From contig NW_003546597.1 in assembly GCF_000090795.2 (NCBI RefSeq), forward strand, positions 28,133 to 92,132: a DNA stretch of 64,000 bases. Direction: 5' to 3'. Source of the DNA: Amphimedon queenslandica (lineage: Eukaryota; Porifera; Demospongiae; Haplosclerida; Niphatidae). Below, in pieces: positions 11,258-27,300 of this stretch. The stretch's first letter is position 1. Each line of letters begins with the position of its first letter. Under the pieces are notes generated by a model. It worked only from the letters and a program-made list of their open reading frames with translations, did not search any database and was not told where the DNA came from. The translations under genes were made by a program, and so were the position numbers.

Positions 11258-13324
11258 GGGAGAGACAGAGAGAGAGAGAGAGAGGAAGAGACAGACAGAG
11301 AGACAGACAGAGAGAGGGATTGTTATGATGTATGTTGTAATGGTATCGTTGCAATAATTGTTTACTATGCAAATTCTAAACATTACCATATTTGGGATGT
11401 TTAGTGTTTTAAATGCTTGGATATGCACTGCTGACATAACTTGGTTGCAACACTACATTGTAGATGTACATATACTATCGTTTAGTCCTTGGACATACAT
11501 GTATATTTGTACTGCATGTATATTTGTACTACATGTACATGTACATGTACATTGTACATGTACATATACATGTAACAGTATACTACATGACTGAATGTAT
11601 ATGTTCTGTATAATGTATATTTAACTGTCAATTTTTCACTCAGATATATACTGTATGATGTATTATTATCAATACATTTGTAACACATGAAAATATGCAT
11701 GTGACATGTACATATATGGATGTACATGTACATACTTTTCAATATAAAGATGCAATACATGTACAATGTACATACTTTAAAGTCACATGTTATTCGCATT
11801 TTCAGTGACTTTTTCTCATGCTTACTCACTCTTTCCCTGCAATATCTTCATTTCCTGTGCAAGAGGTACACAGACTACAAAACAGGAAATACTATTAGAT
11901 AACCTTTGGACAGTTATTAGTTTAAGCTGCTGATGGAATTGACCCATGAGGGGATTTCTTCTCCTTTTAAAGATCATAATTACATCTCCGCTCATCATCA
12001 TTTATTAATTACTTGTTATGTCAATAATGTGTTTTTTCCTTCCCAGGCTTTGTACCAATCCTTTAGCTAATTCCTCATGAATTAAACTCTCTGTACACGT
12101 AATAATTACATGTACATGTATGTACAGCTATGCCTAATCTGTCTACAAGTGGCTGGCTATAAATGTATAATATTAAATAATAGCAAGATTACATAACATG
12201 TACATGTACTCTTGAAGATAGTGTAGGGGATTTATTCCTATCAAAGTGTATGGTTAATTTTTATGGTATAAATTTATTGTTCGTGACTTTAATTTACTCT
12301 CAGCTTTATTGCATGCATTTAACCCAAGAGAACCTCCCACTGTTTCATAAAATCACTATCTTGATTCTAATCACAAATTTTGGACTACTACCGAGTGATA
12401 GCAATTAACAATTCGATCACAATTGCCTCTATCAATGGACTACATGTAGCCTTTCAATTATGAGTAGTCCATTGTAATAGTGAATTAGTACATGTGTACA
12501 TGTACATGCCAACTACATCTAGCCGTATTTGTGTTGCTATAACTTCATAATGCGAGCTTGTGCATTGCATGCTTTCCTCAATACAAATACTAACTTGACA
12601 CTAATTGTAGTAATTGACCAAACCCATTGAGCACTTAGCACGCATTATGTCACAACACATACATATATGCATAGATTGCCTGCTTGTGTACATCCACACA
12701 CTCACCAACAAATGCTGCACTGTACAAGCAAACACATTCGCATTTATTCTATTATGACTCCAGTGGGCCTTCAATATTGTCACTGGCTGTCTATGTTTGG
12801 CAAGCTTTAGCTTGTTATTATGTTAATATTGCTATCCAGCATGTCTTTGTATGGTGTAGGGATACCTGCTTTGTGCGTGTGTGTATTGCTCTTGTAGACG
12901 TGTTGTAAACAGTTTTAGACAGTCCTTTTAAGGGTGGGAAGGTATTTTTTATTCGATTATGGCTAGATATTGCATTAGAGGGCGACAGTTTGTTGATATT
13001 AATGTATGTGCATGTGTACAGTATGTGTAATAATACCTGGAATTGAAAGGTATGCTGGTCATAATAGTGATTCCTATAATTACATATACATGCAGCGAGC
13101 TTATAAAGTCTTCTCTCATGATCGTCTTTCTTTTTTTTTCTTTCCCTCCTTCTTCCTCCTTTCATTAGACATTTACTAAAGCCTCTCCGCTAAGAACCAA
13201 GGCCTCATCTCGGAAAACTCTCACTCACCCTCTCCCCTCTTCCCGCTCCACTAAACTCACTTTACTAAAGCACACACCCACCCCTTCACTATCAACCACC
13301 AAGAGACACTTATCTTACAAATAA
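5082..13324 (+). CDS. AGBL5: Cytosolic carboxypeptidase 5-like protein (tubulin deglutamylase, M14 family)
   Basis: Eleven exons join in frame to 948 residues: 5082-5178, 5340-5511, 5865-5982, 6322-6696, 7002-7384, 7809-8252, 8513-8651, 9360-9550, 10279-10460, 10618-11207 and 13169-13324. Human CCP5 is of similar size (just under 900). The N-domain includes [24 protein letters not shown] and [20 protein letters not shown]. Zinc and substrate motifs are SRVHPGE (about 261-266), [34 protein letters not shown] (His 449) and SEHSTLAG (about 601). CCP5 removes branch-point glutamates from tubulin tails, notably in cilia. About 75 low-complexity Ser/Pro residues separate the zinc motifs, and the C-terminal 300 residues look disordered. 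Another ATG at 5003 opens a 15-codon upstream frame. Confidence 0.93.
6001..6165. repeat. (AAT)n-type microsatellite in an AGBL5 intron
   Basis: Two tracts of AAT/ATA trinucleotides, about 6001-6035 and 6112-6160, lie in the intron between exons 3 and 4. Confidence 0.8.
6711..6845. repeat. (TACATG)n cluster in an AGBL5 intron
   Basis: Overlapping palindromic TACATGTA units recur with a 6-bp period (for example 6714-6735 and 6791-6842). The same motif recurs in most introns and spacers of the window, for instance 6241-6295, 7391-7412, 33000 and 39880-39950. Confidence 0.85.
9002..9330. mobile_element. hAT-type nonautonomous element with CAGGGGC termini
   Basis: The left end CAGGGGCCTAGGCAGG pairs with the right end CCTGGCTACGCCCCTG as an imperfect 16-bp terminal inverted repeat. 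CTTAT occurs directly at 8997-9001 and 9331-9335, a candidate 5-bp target duplication. It sits just before the AGBL5 exon 8 acceptor. The interior is noncoding; the CAG...CTG ends are typical of hAT-derived MITEs. Confidence 0.7.
9714..10013. mobile_element. hAT-like MITE copy (CAGGGTTTCCCACAA family), diverged
   Basis: Begins CAGGG-CCCACAAATCATG and ends ATGGGAAACCCT. The interior shares the stretch AAAATTCATAAAAAGTTTAA...TTTTGATCGGAATCAGCT with the better-preserved copy at 21697-22215. It lies in the intron after AGBL5 exon 8. Confidence 0.5.
11208..11322. repeat. (GA)n/(GACA)n simple repeat directly after an AGBL5 donor
   Basis: The donor GTGAGAG of AGBL5 exon 10 runs straight into GAGA and GACA repeats. 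These create long but spurious Arg/Glu-rich or Leu/Ser-rich frames on both strands. Confidence 0.9.
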
Positions 13325-15057
13325 TAATAATTTATTAATGCATGGACAAGAAATTCTATATTTTATTTTAAAGGCACTTTTATCAACCATGAGCTATTAA
13401 CTATGATAATTAGCAGTAGCTTATTAATTCATTTTGAAAGTTGGCATACTCAATATGTACCAGTACAAAATGTACATGTACATTGCAGGGCATTGGTGGG
13501 GGGTTATAGTCATTCGTAGTACAAGGATATGTGTACATGTACAGTGCCTCTATTATTTGCATTACCATTCCTTTGTGTTGTTTCATTTTATGGTAGGACA
13601 AAGGTGATTTTTTACTTTGATGCATCTACATGTGTACATGTATGGAACAAATTATTGATGATTATTTATGGTAAATATATGTACAGTATGTGATTTAAGA
13701 TCCTTTTTACAGTGAGTGCCCCCTGCTATTTTTCTGTATCATCTAAGGATATATTGTCAGGCGAGCTTAGTAAGGTGTTGCAGTGACAGAATCCATAAAC
13801 TGTTCGTGTAGTTGTAAAGCAAGTCAGCTATTGCTCATGTCATGCATATACTCGCTAGCTCTCCTTGCAGTGTTCTAGCTCCATTTAAGTACAATTATGA
13901 TAGCTCTTTGCCTCTTCATAATTATTGTCTATAACACTGCTTTTATACACAAACAACTTTGTTGCAAACAAATTTCTTTTGCTATTGTATAATCTTCTCT
14001 CCTGCCTCAAGCATATACCTGAGCCCGGCAGACACAAAGTATGAGCATGACTCCATTTCTGGAGTTGTTTGTCCTTCTAGTGATGCATTAGATGACCGAT
14101 GAGATAGTTAAATAAGGGCCTAGCGTCTTGTAAAAACACACTGTTACCCTCCAAGTATGGAGCCTGTTAAATATCATGATAACATTGTTAGGTCATTAAT
14201 GTTGATTTGTACTCCCTTACAAAGAGTATGGCACTAATTGTAACCAGGCAACTATTTTGTTAAGAAGACTAGTATATGAATTACAAGGCCATGTATATTG
14301 TATAGGTACTCTTGTATGCAGTGAGTCTGTACATACCTCAGTGTATCTACACTGTACAAGTAGCTTCACTGTACTACGCTGTGCTATTCTGTGTTGGTAC
14401 CTTTTGCTTGCTGGTTCCCATGCATCATATACTAGTATTATGAGAAGGAGCAGCCATTGAGAATGTCAGTGATAGTGCATTACTTAATTGCGTCCATTGC
14501 AATGCATTAGTAGCATCACATGATATTATAATCAAAGGAATGGTGTTTGTGTTTTGGAATGCATCCTAATCCATTTATCAGTCTTGCTATTAGCTATACT
14601 GCTACAGTAAGCAATTTCTTTCCTTATTTTCTTTATTTTTTTTTAACTAAAACCAAATTCTGTTTCTTTTTCTCTCTATTCTCTCTCTCTCTCTCTCATT
14701 ATAATTTTAAATTAATGAAGCTGTTGTGTAAGAACAAATTTCTGTTGTGCAAACTGTGTGGGTGTGATGCCCTTATATGGTAAGTGACAGACTACCTTAT
14801 AAGGAAACACACACTCCTTATTAACAACAGAAGCAATCAAAAGAGTCACTCACTTCTCTCCGAACTTGCAGCGAGCAGAGCTACGGCCAGTAGTGACTGC
14901 CCGAGTGAACTCTCCACTCTCCTAAGCTTATATCCTGCAGAGACTTGCTGGGAAATATCTCTCTCTCCTTTAAAAAAGCAATCCTTGATCTTATCTCCAT
15001 TCGTCCCCACGTTTCAATGAGTAGAAAAGTTTGAGGAGCATCACCTCCACTGAAGAG
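13325..15057. other. AGBL5-NRF1 intergenic region, with a probable 5' UTR exon of the downstream gene at its end
   Basis: No coding gene is supported. A good donor (CTGAAGAG|GTAAGAG at 15057/15058) sits 141 nt before the acceptor CTCTCAG at 15198 that precedes the NRF1-like start, so the bases ending at 15057 are probably a noncoding first exon. A (CT)n tract lies near 14681-14698. Confidence 0.5.
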
Positions 15058-15204
15058 GTAAGAGAAGGAATAAGAGCATGAGAAGAAGCTTTAATTATGC
15101 TTACTTTTAGTAATGATTCTTGCGTATTATATTTTTTGTGCATAATTGATTCATAATATGCCAAAATATTAAAATAAATATCTCCTCCTTTCTCTCAGAC
15201 TAAA

Positions 15205-17760
15205 ATGACAACTGCAGTCACCCACACTAGTGCTAATACCCATTCTGTCAGTACACCAACAACAAGACCCGCAGCAATGGCTGACTCTGGCCTCCTCCGA
15301 AGTCACGAGTGTCGTTCTCGTGATATCAAGCGTCGGATCGAAGTCATACAAAAGAAAATGGCTGACCTTGAGGAGCTCGGCGTCCCATGTGGGTTTTGCT
15401 ATGCGTCCATTCGTAACAGTGGAACCCTGTTCACTATGGGTCATCCCGCAATCACTCAACCTATAGAGAAATCACGTCACGTCATATTGAACCATTTATC
15501 AAACTGGTCAGAGAAAGGGGAGGAGGCTGGAACACTGAGCGAGAGGAGAAAGAAGGTCCACGTCTTGTTGCCGCCTCTCATGCGACCCCTCGGGGAGCTC
15601 TCAATATCTGAGCTAAGGGGTCTGATAATTGGTATCGTCAAAGATCTGGGTCTGAAATGGAGCGATCCTAGACCCTCGTTTTGGCCCGAGGAAATCCCCT
15701 TTCAATATCCTAGGAGTACACCTGATGGCTATCAAGGTAGGGAGTGGATGTTTATTTAATGCTTTGTACTTTGCTGAAGGGGGAATATGCATGTATATGT
15801 CATTCTGAAAGGACAATTGGGATTATGCAACAGCCTGTAGTTGTAGATATTAGCATAGTAATGAAATACATGTACATACTTACTATTGCAGTGAGGATTC
15901 ACTTTATGTTGATTCTGGGTTGCTTATTCATTGCCTGCCATGTAAACAATTAGTAGAGGTTGATGTCACACACAATTTCCTTATAAAGGGACTGTTAGCA
16001 TAAGGGGCTGCCTTATACAGAACATGATTTACCTTTAATGTCATCAGTCTTGTCAGCAAATTCCACAGCTTGCTTATAAGGCATTGACAATCTTATTCAG
16101 CTTTGTTAGCAGTTAATGGGGTGCCACTGCCCAGTGAGTGAATAAAATTGAATATTTGACCTTGGTACATGTACGTGGATACATCTAGTGCTAATAAAGT
16201 GGAATATGCATCATTCCGTCTCTTTTTATTTTTAAAAATTATATTAATGTTCGTAGTTCGTACATTTGCTGCTATTATAATACATGTACATGTACATATG
16301 CATGTTTCCTTGTCTTCCTTTTATATTAATGCTTTACTCCCTCTCTTTCCTCTTTTCCTTTATCCTCAGGTTGTTGGTCAGATGGTCTAAGACAAGTACT
16401 ACAGTCCATATATTCTTATTTCAACTACGACATAGCCTCTCAAGTCCCCAGCAGGACTCGCTCTACTGTCCTCTCCTCCTCTTCCTCCTCTCATTCCTCC
16501 ATATCTTCACCGCTCTTGCCTCTTACGACCTTCCCCGTGTTCAATGGGTTGCCAACAACCACTCTCACGCCTGTAGCACAGGACGACGACGAAGAGGAAG
16601 ACGTTGACGTTGGTACTTTGGAGAACGTTGGTCCACAAGCCAACACTCACTCGGTAGAACCCAAATACGAGGAAGAGCTAACGTCCGATCAAGATGAAGG
16701 GGAAGAGGAAGGGGTGGAGCTTGAACGCCCACTCACTCACGCCGTCAGTTATTTTGGGTACGAGTTAGCACGGAGTGAGTCAAGCCACACTTCTTCTCCT
16801 CTGGCTAGTTCTACTCAAGACAGTGAAGAGGTCGGTAGGGAGACACCACTTCCACTGCTACCGATCACCACAGACACTAAAGGACTCTCATTGCTACAGC
16901 CACAGTTGCTGTACTGTGCTCCTGGTGGGATATATCCACAGCTTTATCCTGCTCTGCATTTATCCGGAACTACTCCTTTACTTCTACCACCAAGTTTGCT
17001 GATGAAGCAGCTTTACTCTACGCCCACTCAATTAACGAGTATTCAGTCCCCACCTGCTGATTCTAGCAGTTCTGAAGGTCATAGCGAGCATGTGTTCTCA
17101 CAGATGCTGTCAAATGGTAGCTCACTCTCACCCTCACAAGTCTCACCTTCTCAATTATCACCTTCACACCTTTCGCCAAGCAACAGGAAAATGGCTACGA
17201 GCGCTAGGAGAGATAATGAGCCACACCCTCTCCCAGCCCCTCCTCCCCCTCCTCCTCCTTCTGAGAGCAAGAACCGCAAGTCAAAGAACGGGATTTATAT
17301 TTATACTAATCCAACGGCTCCGCTTCGATTCATGTCACTCAACAATCGAAAAAGATCTTCCTCAGGGAAAGTCCCTCGGACAACTACCCCCAACCGCGGA
17401 CCGGCCACTCGCCCAATGACCACGCCTACGCACGTCTTGACCACCCCAACTCAAGAGATGACGGCTGGTAAGAAACTAATAGCAGGAGCCCCTGTCTCCC
17501 CTCATACAGGAGAGCCTGTTATTGTGAGGACTTTAGCTGGAGAGGGGAAAGGAGTAAGGACCCAACCTCCTTCGATACGCCAAGTTCCTTCTCCTAACGA
17601 AGCCGAGGGTGAACCTCCTTCATTTACTCCGCCCTCTTCTCGTAAATCCCACGGGACGTCGGGAAGGAAGAAAAGAGAGTTGGTTTTTCACTGGTACAAG
17701 TCGCCAGAGGCCGCTCTGCCATTGCCTAAAGTACCCAAGTTATTGGACAGTGCAGTATAA
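15205..17760 (+). CDS. NRF1: NRF1/P3A2/EWG-type DNA-binding transcription factor
   Basis: Two coding exons (15205-15736, phase 1; 16370-17760) give 640 residues. The ATG lies 6 nt after an acceptor at 15198. Residues ~30-205 follow the order of the NRF1 DNA-binding/dimerisation domain: a basic helix (RSRDIKRRIEVIQ), a GTLFTMG core, LPPL before a SISELRGLI helix, then FWPEEIPFQYPRS and, across the splice, W-x-x-x-LRQVLQSIY, matching the family pattern WWPEDIPW...VSWTQALR. NRF1 proteins bind GC-rich palindromes and activate mitochondrial and growth genes. The remaining ~430 residues are Ser/Pro/Thr-rich with an acidic stretch (DDDEEEDVDVG), a PPPPPPP run, basic patches and an ending VFHWYKSPEAALPLP. 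That tail does not resemble the vertebrate activation domain. The assignment rests on remembered family motifs, not a search. Confidence 0.72.
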
Positions 17761-18437
17761 AATGAAAAGGGATTGTTTTCTGTTTGAATTGTGCAAACAA
17801 ATAATCTCCAAATAGTTTCCTTGTTTATTCCTTTCCTTCCAACAATGCAATCAACACACACACACACACACACACAGTCACGCACACACATGAACTTTCA
17901 CTCTCCACACAATCAACTCTACATCTGTCCTTTCTATATTGGACCACCAGTTACTATATACACATATGTACGTACACACGTACTGTCACTAATTTTTCTC
18001 CTTTTGTATGAATAATGACATATTTCTCTATTTTGTATAAAATAATGAAATTATAAATTGTCATCATTTCTGAATTACGTGTACACAGCATAACTAATCA
18101 TTACTAAAATGTCACGTTACATCATTGGTTTACTACATCATGAAATACACACTAGTCAGTCTGACTGATAAGCAATGATGCAATGATTAGTACAGGTCAT
18201 AAGATACAATCATTACAGAACAGATTGCTGATAACATGAAATGGTTTCATCAATGATTACATCATAAATTAATTATTGTTTTCATTATTAGTCTGTAGTG
18301 CTGAATTCTGAGTAAGAGTTTCTAAGCATCAAATCATCTAACTGTCCCTATTGTCATTATAAAAAAAATAAAACATTATCATTACTATTACCACAACTTA
18401 TGTGTAGCCTAGCTTAACTGTTACCACAAATGCATTA
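17761..18437. other. NRF1-like 3' flank
   Basis: Presumed 3' UTR and spacer. It contains an (AC)n tract at about 17853-17875 and no credible gene. Confidence 0.45.
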
Positions 18438-18645
18438 CCGTACAAGATGATTTATTGGCAGAAGTAATATTTGGCAAATTTGCCCATGTAAAGAAATTGA
18501 CGAATTTTATATTGGCAATTTTGTGTCACGTGTGCCATTGAGCATGCTCAGATTGAAACATAATGGCAGATTTTATATTGGCGATTTCTTCATAGAACTG
18601 CCAATCGCCAACATTAATTCCTCACCAATAAATCATCTTGTACGG
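18438..18645. mobile_element. MITE with 21-bp perfect inverted ends and TA target duplication
   Basis: The left end CCGTACAAGATGATTTATTG and the right end (inverse) are perfect inverted repeats of 21 bp, or 23 bp counting the TA. TA occurs at 18436-18437 and 18646-18647. An inner hairpin is built from ATTGGCGAT / ATCGCCAA. A related, diverged hairpin (ATTGGCGATTCC...GCCAATCGCC) lies near 27890-27945. There is no coding potential. Tc1/mariner-type mobilisation is inferred from the TA duplication. Confidence 0.8.
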
Positions 18646-18866
18646 TATTAATCGATACATTATTTTCTTCTATACATAGTCATTCTCATTCTTTCATACA
18701 TTTCTACACATTGATTATCTCAACTGAAAACTCCATCAATCACGATGCAAGCCAAATGTGAAACTCGTATAAGAGGAGTGTTATTGGAAGTGCTATTTAC
18801 ATAAGCTAGACAAGCAGGTATACATAGGAAATTGGGAAACTACCCAACACCATATTGGTCTTCATA

Positions 18867-19303
18867 TCACAATTCATGTAATGTTAGGAATCCAAGAGGA
18901 AATTCTTCCTGTTTGCATTAAATTAAAGAAAGAGACAAAACTGTTGACACATCATATGCACTATAGTCTACAGAGAGACCCAACCCAAATATAATAACTT
19001 ATATCAGGGCGATGGCATTTTTCATGTATATATGCATGTACAATGATGTATGTGTACAAATAAACATTGGCAGTCTATATCGTACCTGGAGATGGTTAGC
19101 CACACCTTCTGATATGAATAGATGATGATCGTCAAGGTCTTTGATTATGAACCGTTTCCCAAGTAGCTGCTTCTCGTCGAGATATCTGATGAATTCTTTA
19201 ATTGCAGTGTCACTGCTAATAATAAATATAAAATAATAAATAGAATCTTTGAACATAGCATTACATACCATTTAAGCAAAACTCCTTTAGTTACTTGAAC
19301 CAT
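18867..19303 (-). CDS. GTF2H5: TFIIH subunit 5 (TTDA/TFB5)
   Basis: Exon 1 (19303-19269) encodes MVQVTKGVLLK plus two bases of Cys; exon 2 (19212-19086) continues with DTAIKEFIRYLDEKQLLGK and RFIIKDLDDHHLF. This matches the GTF2H5 pattern (MVNV-KGVL...CDPAMKQFLLYLDE...LGKKFIIQDIDDTHVF). The protein stabilises TFIIH in nucleotide-excision repair and transcription. The acceptor is a TAGCAG tandem: using the second AG gives KCDTAIK, closer to the family, while the first adds one Ser. The last exon is uncertain: an acceptor at 18909-18910 opens 13 codons and a stop (18908-18867) in the right phase, giving 67 residues against about 71 in the family, but that tail is not recognisably conserved. The start is divergent from the Src-type gene at 19727. 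Confidence 0.85.
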
Positions 19304-19726
19304 TTTAACTCATACCTAATTATCATTCATTTTTAATTAACATGGGCGTGGCCCGATCACATGAGTATCCGGAGGAGAACGGACCCACCCGACCCTAACG
19401 AAGGAACAGAGAGAAGAGTTGAGTAAAAGAAGAGGTACATAGAAACGGTTTTATTTCATTATAATGTACAATCCTTTCCTTTTCTGATAGTAATAAAGCT
19501 AAGGAGAGGCAGGAGGTGCAATCGAGCGAAGGAAAAGGAGCGCATTTTAGCACTACACAATCTGTACAGCCCGTGAAGCGAGAATAAAAGGATACATCAT
19601 TTCCTCTTTGTTGTATTTATTGACTAGCCACAAGAGCCTCGCCATCTTATTCAACTCTCCCTGTTTCCTCTAGTTGGAGGTCTAGCCTTTATATATTGAT
19701 ATCTCTTAAACCAAACACAGTTCAAG
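19304..19726. promoter_or_regulatory. Divergent promoter region, GTF2H5 / Src-type kinase
   Basis: 423 bp separate the two opposed start codons and must include both 5' UTRs and core promoters. A GGCGTGG box and GC-richer sequence (19344-19400) stand out in otherwise AT-rich surroundings. No TATA element was assigned. Confidence 0.5.
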
Positions 19727-23697
<3,971 letters not shown>

Positions 23698-24368
23698 GAA
23701 AGGAGCATGGCTGCTTAGCCTCTACTATGGTGACTGTTACTATTATTATTATTATTATTATTGTTATTGTTGTTATCCTGACTATCTGTCATTATTGTGT
23801 TTCATGAGGGATTTATTTTTATTTTCGTTTTCTTTCTTCGTAACGTTTTGTATACGTACATGTACTTGTTTTTAGTTTCCTGCTGCTCCACTCTCCTTCC
23901 TGCCTTACTCTCTCTCCCTTCCTTTCTCTCTTCCTCTACTCTTGTGTGACCATGTGGTGTGGGTAAGCTTAGGGGTGTGGTTTTTAAACTGTCACAAGCA
24001 ACCATACATACTTGCAGCTGATTATTATTATTATTATTTTGACGTGACGTACATTATTAATAATAGCCTTATCTTATTGTATTATTGATTATTATTATTA
24101 TTATTATAGATTTTTGTTTTTATGTGTATTTTTGAACGATTCTCTTTTTCATAATTTTAAGTTAATGCTATAGCCTGCACCATTTTATGGCCGTATATCT
24201 TAAAATGCGATGCATCTCAAAAAAAATTTACAAAATCATCGCACCATTATTATAAATAAAAAAAATAAAAAACTCACAGCAGATGTGTATGTAACATGCT
24301 AAATGTATGAAGTGTGATAAAGCACTAAACAATTATTATTATTATAAATACAATAATTATAAATTATT
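23698..24368. other. Converging 3' ends of the Src-type and PLA2G6-like genes
   Basis: The two stop codons face each other across 671 bp. The stretch is AT-rich, with (ATT)n tracts near 23742-23760 and 24020-24036. AATAAA-like strings near 24255-24270 could serve either strand. I see no additional gene. Confidence 0.5.
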
Positions 24369-27300
24369 TTATTTGTTGAGATTGAGGCCGCGTGATACCT
24401 CAGCAAGATGGCGAAAGTGTCTCACTAAACTATCAAGATTTCTCTTGCAGTCTTGGGTATTCAAGTATGTTTTAGTTTGAATTATCATGTCTATTAGAAC
24501 CTATAAATTGATGGTAAATAATAGTTATAAAAATCTGCACATTTTAATGTAGTAATTAATAGTTTTTAATAATAGTAATTTGCATTGCTACACATTTCAA
24601 TGATAATATTTTTTTACTTTTGAGTCCCTTTCATCAGGGTTTATTGTGATTGGCATCGAAGGGGAAAAGCGTAGGAACTTTATGTCCAGTGCTTCACAAG
24701 TCTTACCAAATATCTGAGCGACATTCTCTGACTCTACAAGCTAGAGGAGAAAGCAGACAAATGAAGTACAAAGTCTTATAACATAACAATTAAGCCAGGC
24801 ATACACTAGGCAACATGTTGCTTACAAGATCAAAGTAACCACTAATGTTGCCAGCAACATGTTGCCTAGTGTATGCTTGGCTTTAGTTCCATTGTCACGA
24901 AATCTGTGACAGTCCATTAGTTCCAGAGGAGGTACATTATGTAGGACACGGTTGAACTTTGAGTAATAATTGCAAAGTTCAATTGCATTCCGTTGGTATC
25001 ACTTGATGAAAAATGGCCAAGAATTTTTTATTAGTACCACTTCTAGCAAAAAAACTAGAGCATCAAAATAGAGCCAGTGGGAATTTTGTTGCTTTACTAG
25101 AAACTATGATAGTTGCAGTTATTTTAACATCTTAAACTAGCAAAGATTGATTTATTTGATGAGGATCAAAGTTAAGATGCACTGTCTCTTTCTCCTAAAT
25201 ATTCTCCACACACTGGTGATTTTAACAACCATCAAGGGTCGTCATAGATCTCTCTAGTTTCTGCAGTAGTAGCTAGTTTTGTGATACAATCATCAGAAAG
25301 CTGTCATTTTGCATCACGTGATACCAATGGAATGCAACTGAACTTTGCAATTATTGCTTAAAGTTCAACCATGTCCTACCTCCTCTGCATTAATTCTATT
25401 GTTACAAAATCCGTGACAAGCAAAATACATGTAGACCCACTCTGCTTTTCTTTTATCATCATACATCATACATGTACATGTACATGTACAATGTATATAT
25501 ACAGTCTGTACTTACGGCAGTTGACAGCATCTTTATAAAACGATGTGCTCTTCTGAAGGTTCCCCTCAAGTCAAGCCATCCCTTACCAAACAGATCAGTC
25601 TCTCCCAGTATCTCTGGAGGGTAGTTACCAGTTCCCACTGATATCGCCATTGCAACCTTTGGCTTTGGAAGCCCCTATATACAATTCAAGGCATATTAGA
25701 ATAAAGTCATAGAATAAGGTCATAGAATAGTAAGAATACATGTATAAAGAATGAAGCTAGCGTACTATAGTAGAGGCCCGGTCCAAAATTTAACAAAACA
25801 CCATGTTTTCAAAAATTGGCTTGTTTTTACATGTAAGTGCTCACGACTCAAAAATTATTTGTCAGAAACAGCTCAAAATTTCTACATAGCATAAGGACAT
25901 CAATATGTATAAGAAAATGTAATAAAAATTTGGGGGGACTTTGGAGTCATTTTTTGAACAAAACCATGGGCCTTGGGTACTTTTCAAAAATTGGCCATAA
26001 TTTTTTTTAAATGCTCATTACTTAAAAATTTTTTGTCAAAATCAACTCAAACTTTTTACATAGCATAAGGACATCAATATGTATCAGAAAATGTAGTAAA
26101 AATTTGGGGTGATTTCGGAGCCATTTTTAAAAAAAACCATGGGCTATAGCCTTGGGTATTTTTCGAAAATCAGCCATTTTTTAAAACGGCCGTAACTTGA
26201 AAAATTGAAGTCGGAATCACCTCAAACTTTATACACAGCATAAGGACATCAATTTGTATCAGAAAATGAAATAAAAATTTGATGTGATTTCGGAGCCATT
26301 TTTCCAAAAAAACCATGGGCTATAGCCTTGGGTATTTTTCGAAAATCAGCCATTTTTTAAAACGGCCGTAACTTGAAAAATTGAAGTCGGAATCACCTCA
26401 AACTTTATACACAGCATAAGGACATCAATTTGTATCAGAAAATGAAATAAAAATTTGATGTGATTTCGGAGCCATTTTTCCAAAAAAACCATGGGCTATA
26501 GCCTTGGGTATTTTTCGAAAATCAGCCATTTTTTAAAACAGCCGTAACTTGAAAAATTGAAGTCGGAATCACCTCAAACTTTCTACACCGCATAAGGACA
26601 TCAATATGTATCAGAAAATGTAATAAAAATTTGGGGTGATTTCGGAGCCATTTTTCCAAAAAACCATGGGCTATAGCCTTGGGTATTTTTCGAAAATCAG
26701 CCATTTTTTAAAACGGCCGTAACTTGAAAAATTGAAGTCGGAATCACCTCAAACTTTATACACCGCATAAGGACATCAATATGTATCAGAAAATGTAATA
26801 AAAATTTGGGGTGATTTCGGAGCCATTTTTCCAAAAAACCATGTCCTTAACCTACATGTATATTTCTACCCTTTTTATAATAAATTTTTTGAGGGCTCTG
26901 TTCCCTTTTCAACTGGGCTATATAGCCTTGGGTATTTTTCAAAAATCAGCCATTTTTTAAAACGGCCGTAACTTTAAAAATTGAAGTCAGAATTGCCTCA
27001 AACTTTCTACACAGCATAAGGACATCAATATGTATCTAAAAATTTGGGGTGACTTTGGAGTCATTTTTTGAAAAAATTGGTTCTTTTTTCAAAATGCTTA
27101 TAACTAGAAAATTACTTATCGGAAACAGCTCAAAGTACATGTACTGTACAGTACATACATACTGTATGTACTGTACAGTACATACAGTATGCAAATGCAC
27201 AATCACTCACCATTTTATCATAATAGTCGCATATTTCAACCCAAGAAGTGGTACATGGGTTATTGGCTAAGACGCCTCCATCAACAAAATCATCACACTC

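Noticed and set aside
11054-11437. Long Leu/Ser/Cys-rich frames on the minus strand
   Set aside because: They are translations of GA/GACA simple repeats and the antisense of AGBL5 exon 10.
25780-27130. CRISPR-like array
   Set aside because: Units are 176 bp, contiguous and near-identical along their whole length with no unique spacers; it is a satellite in an animal intron.
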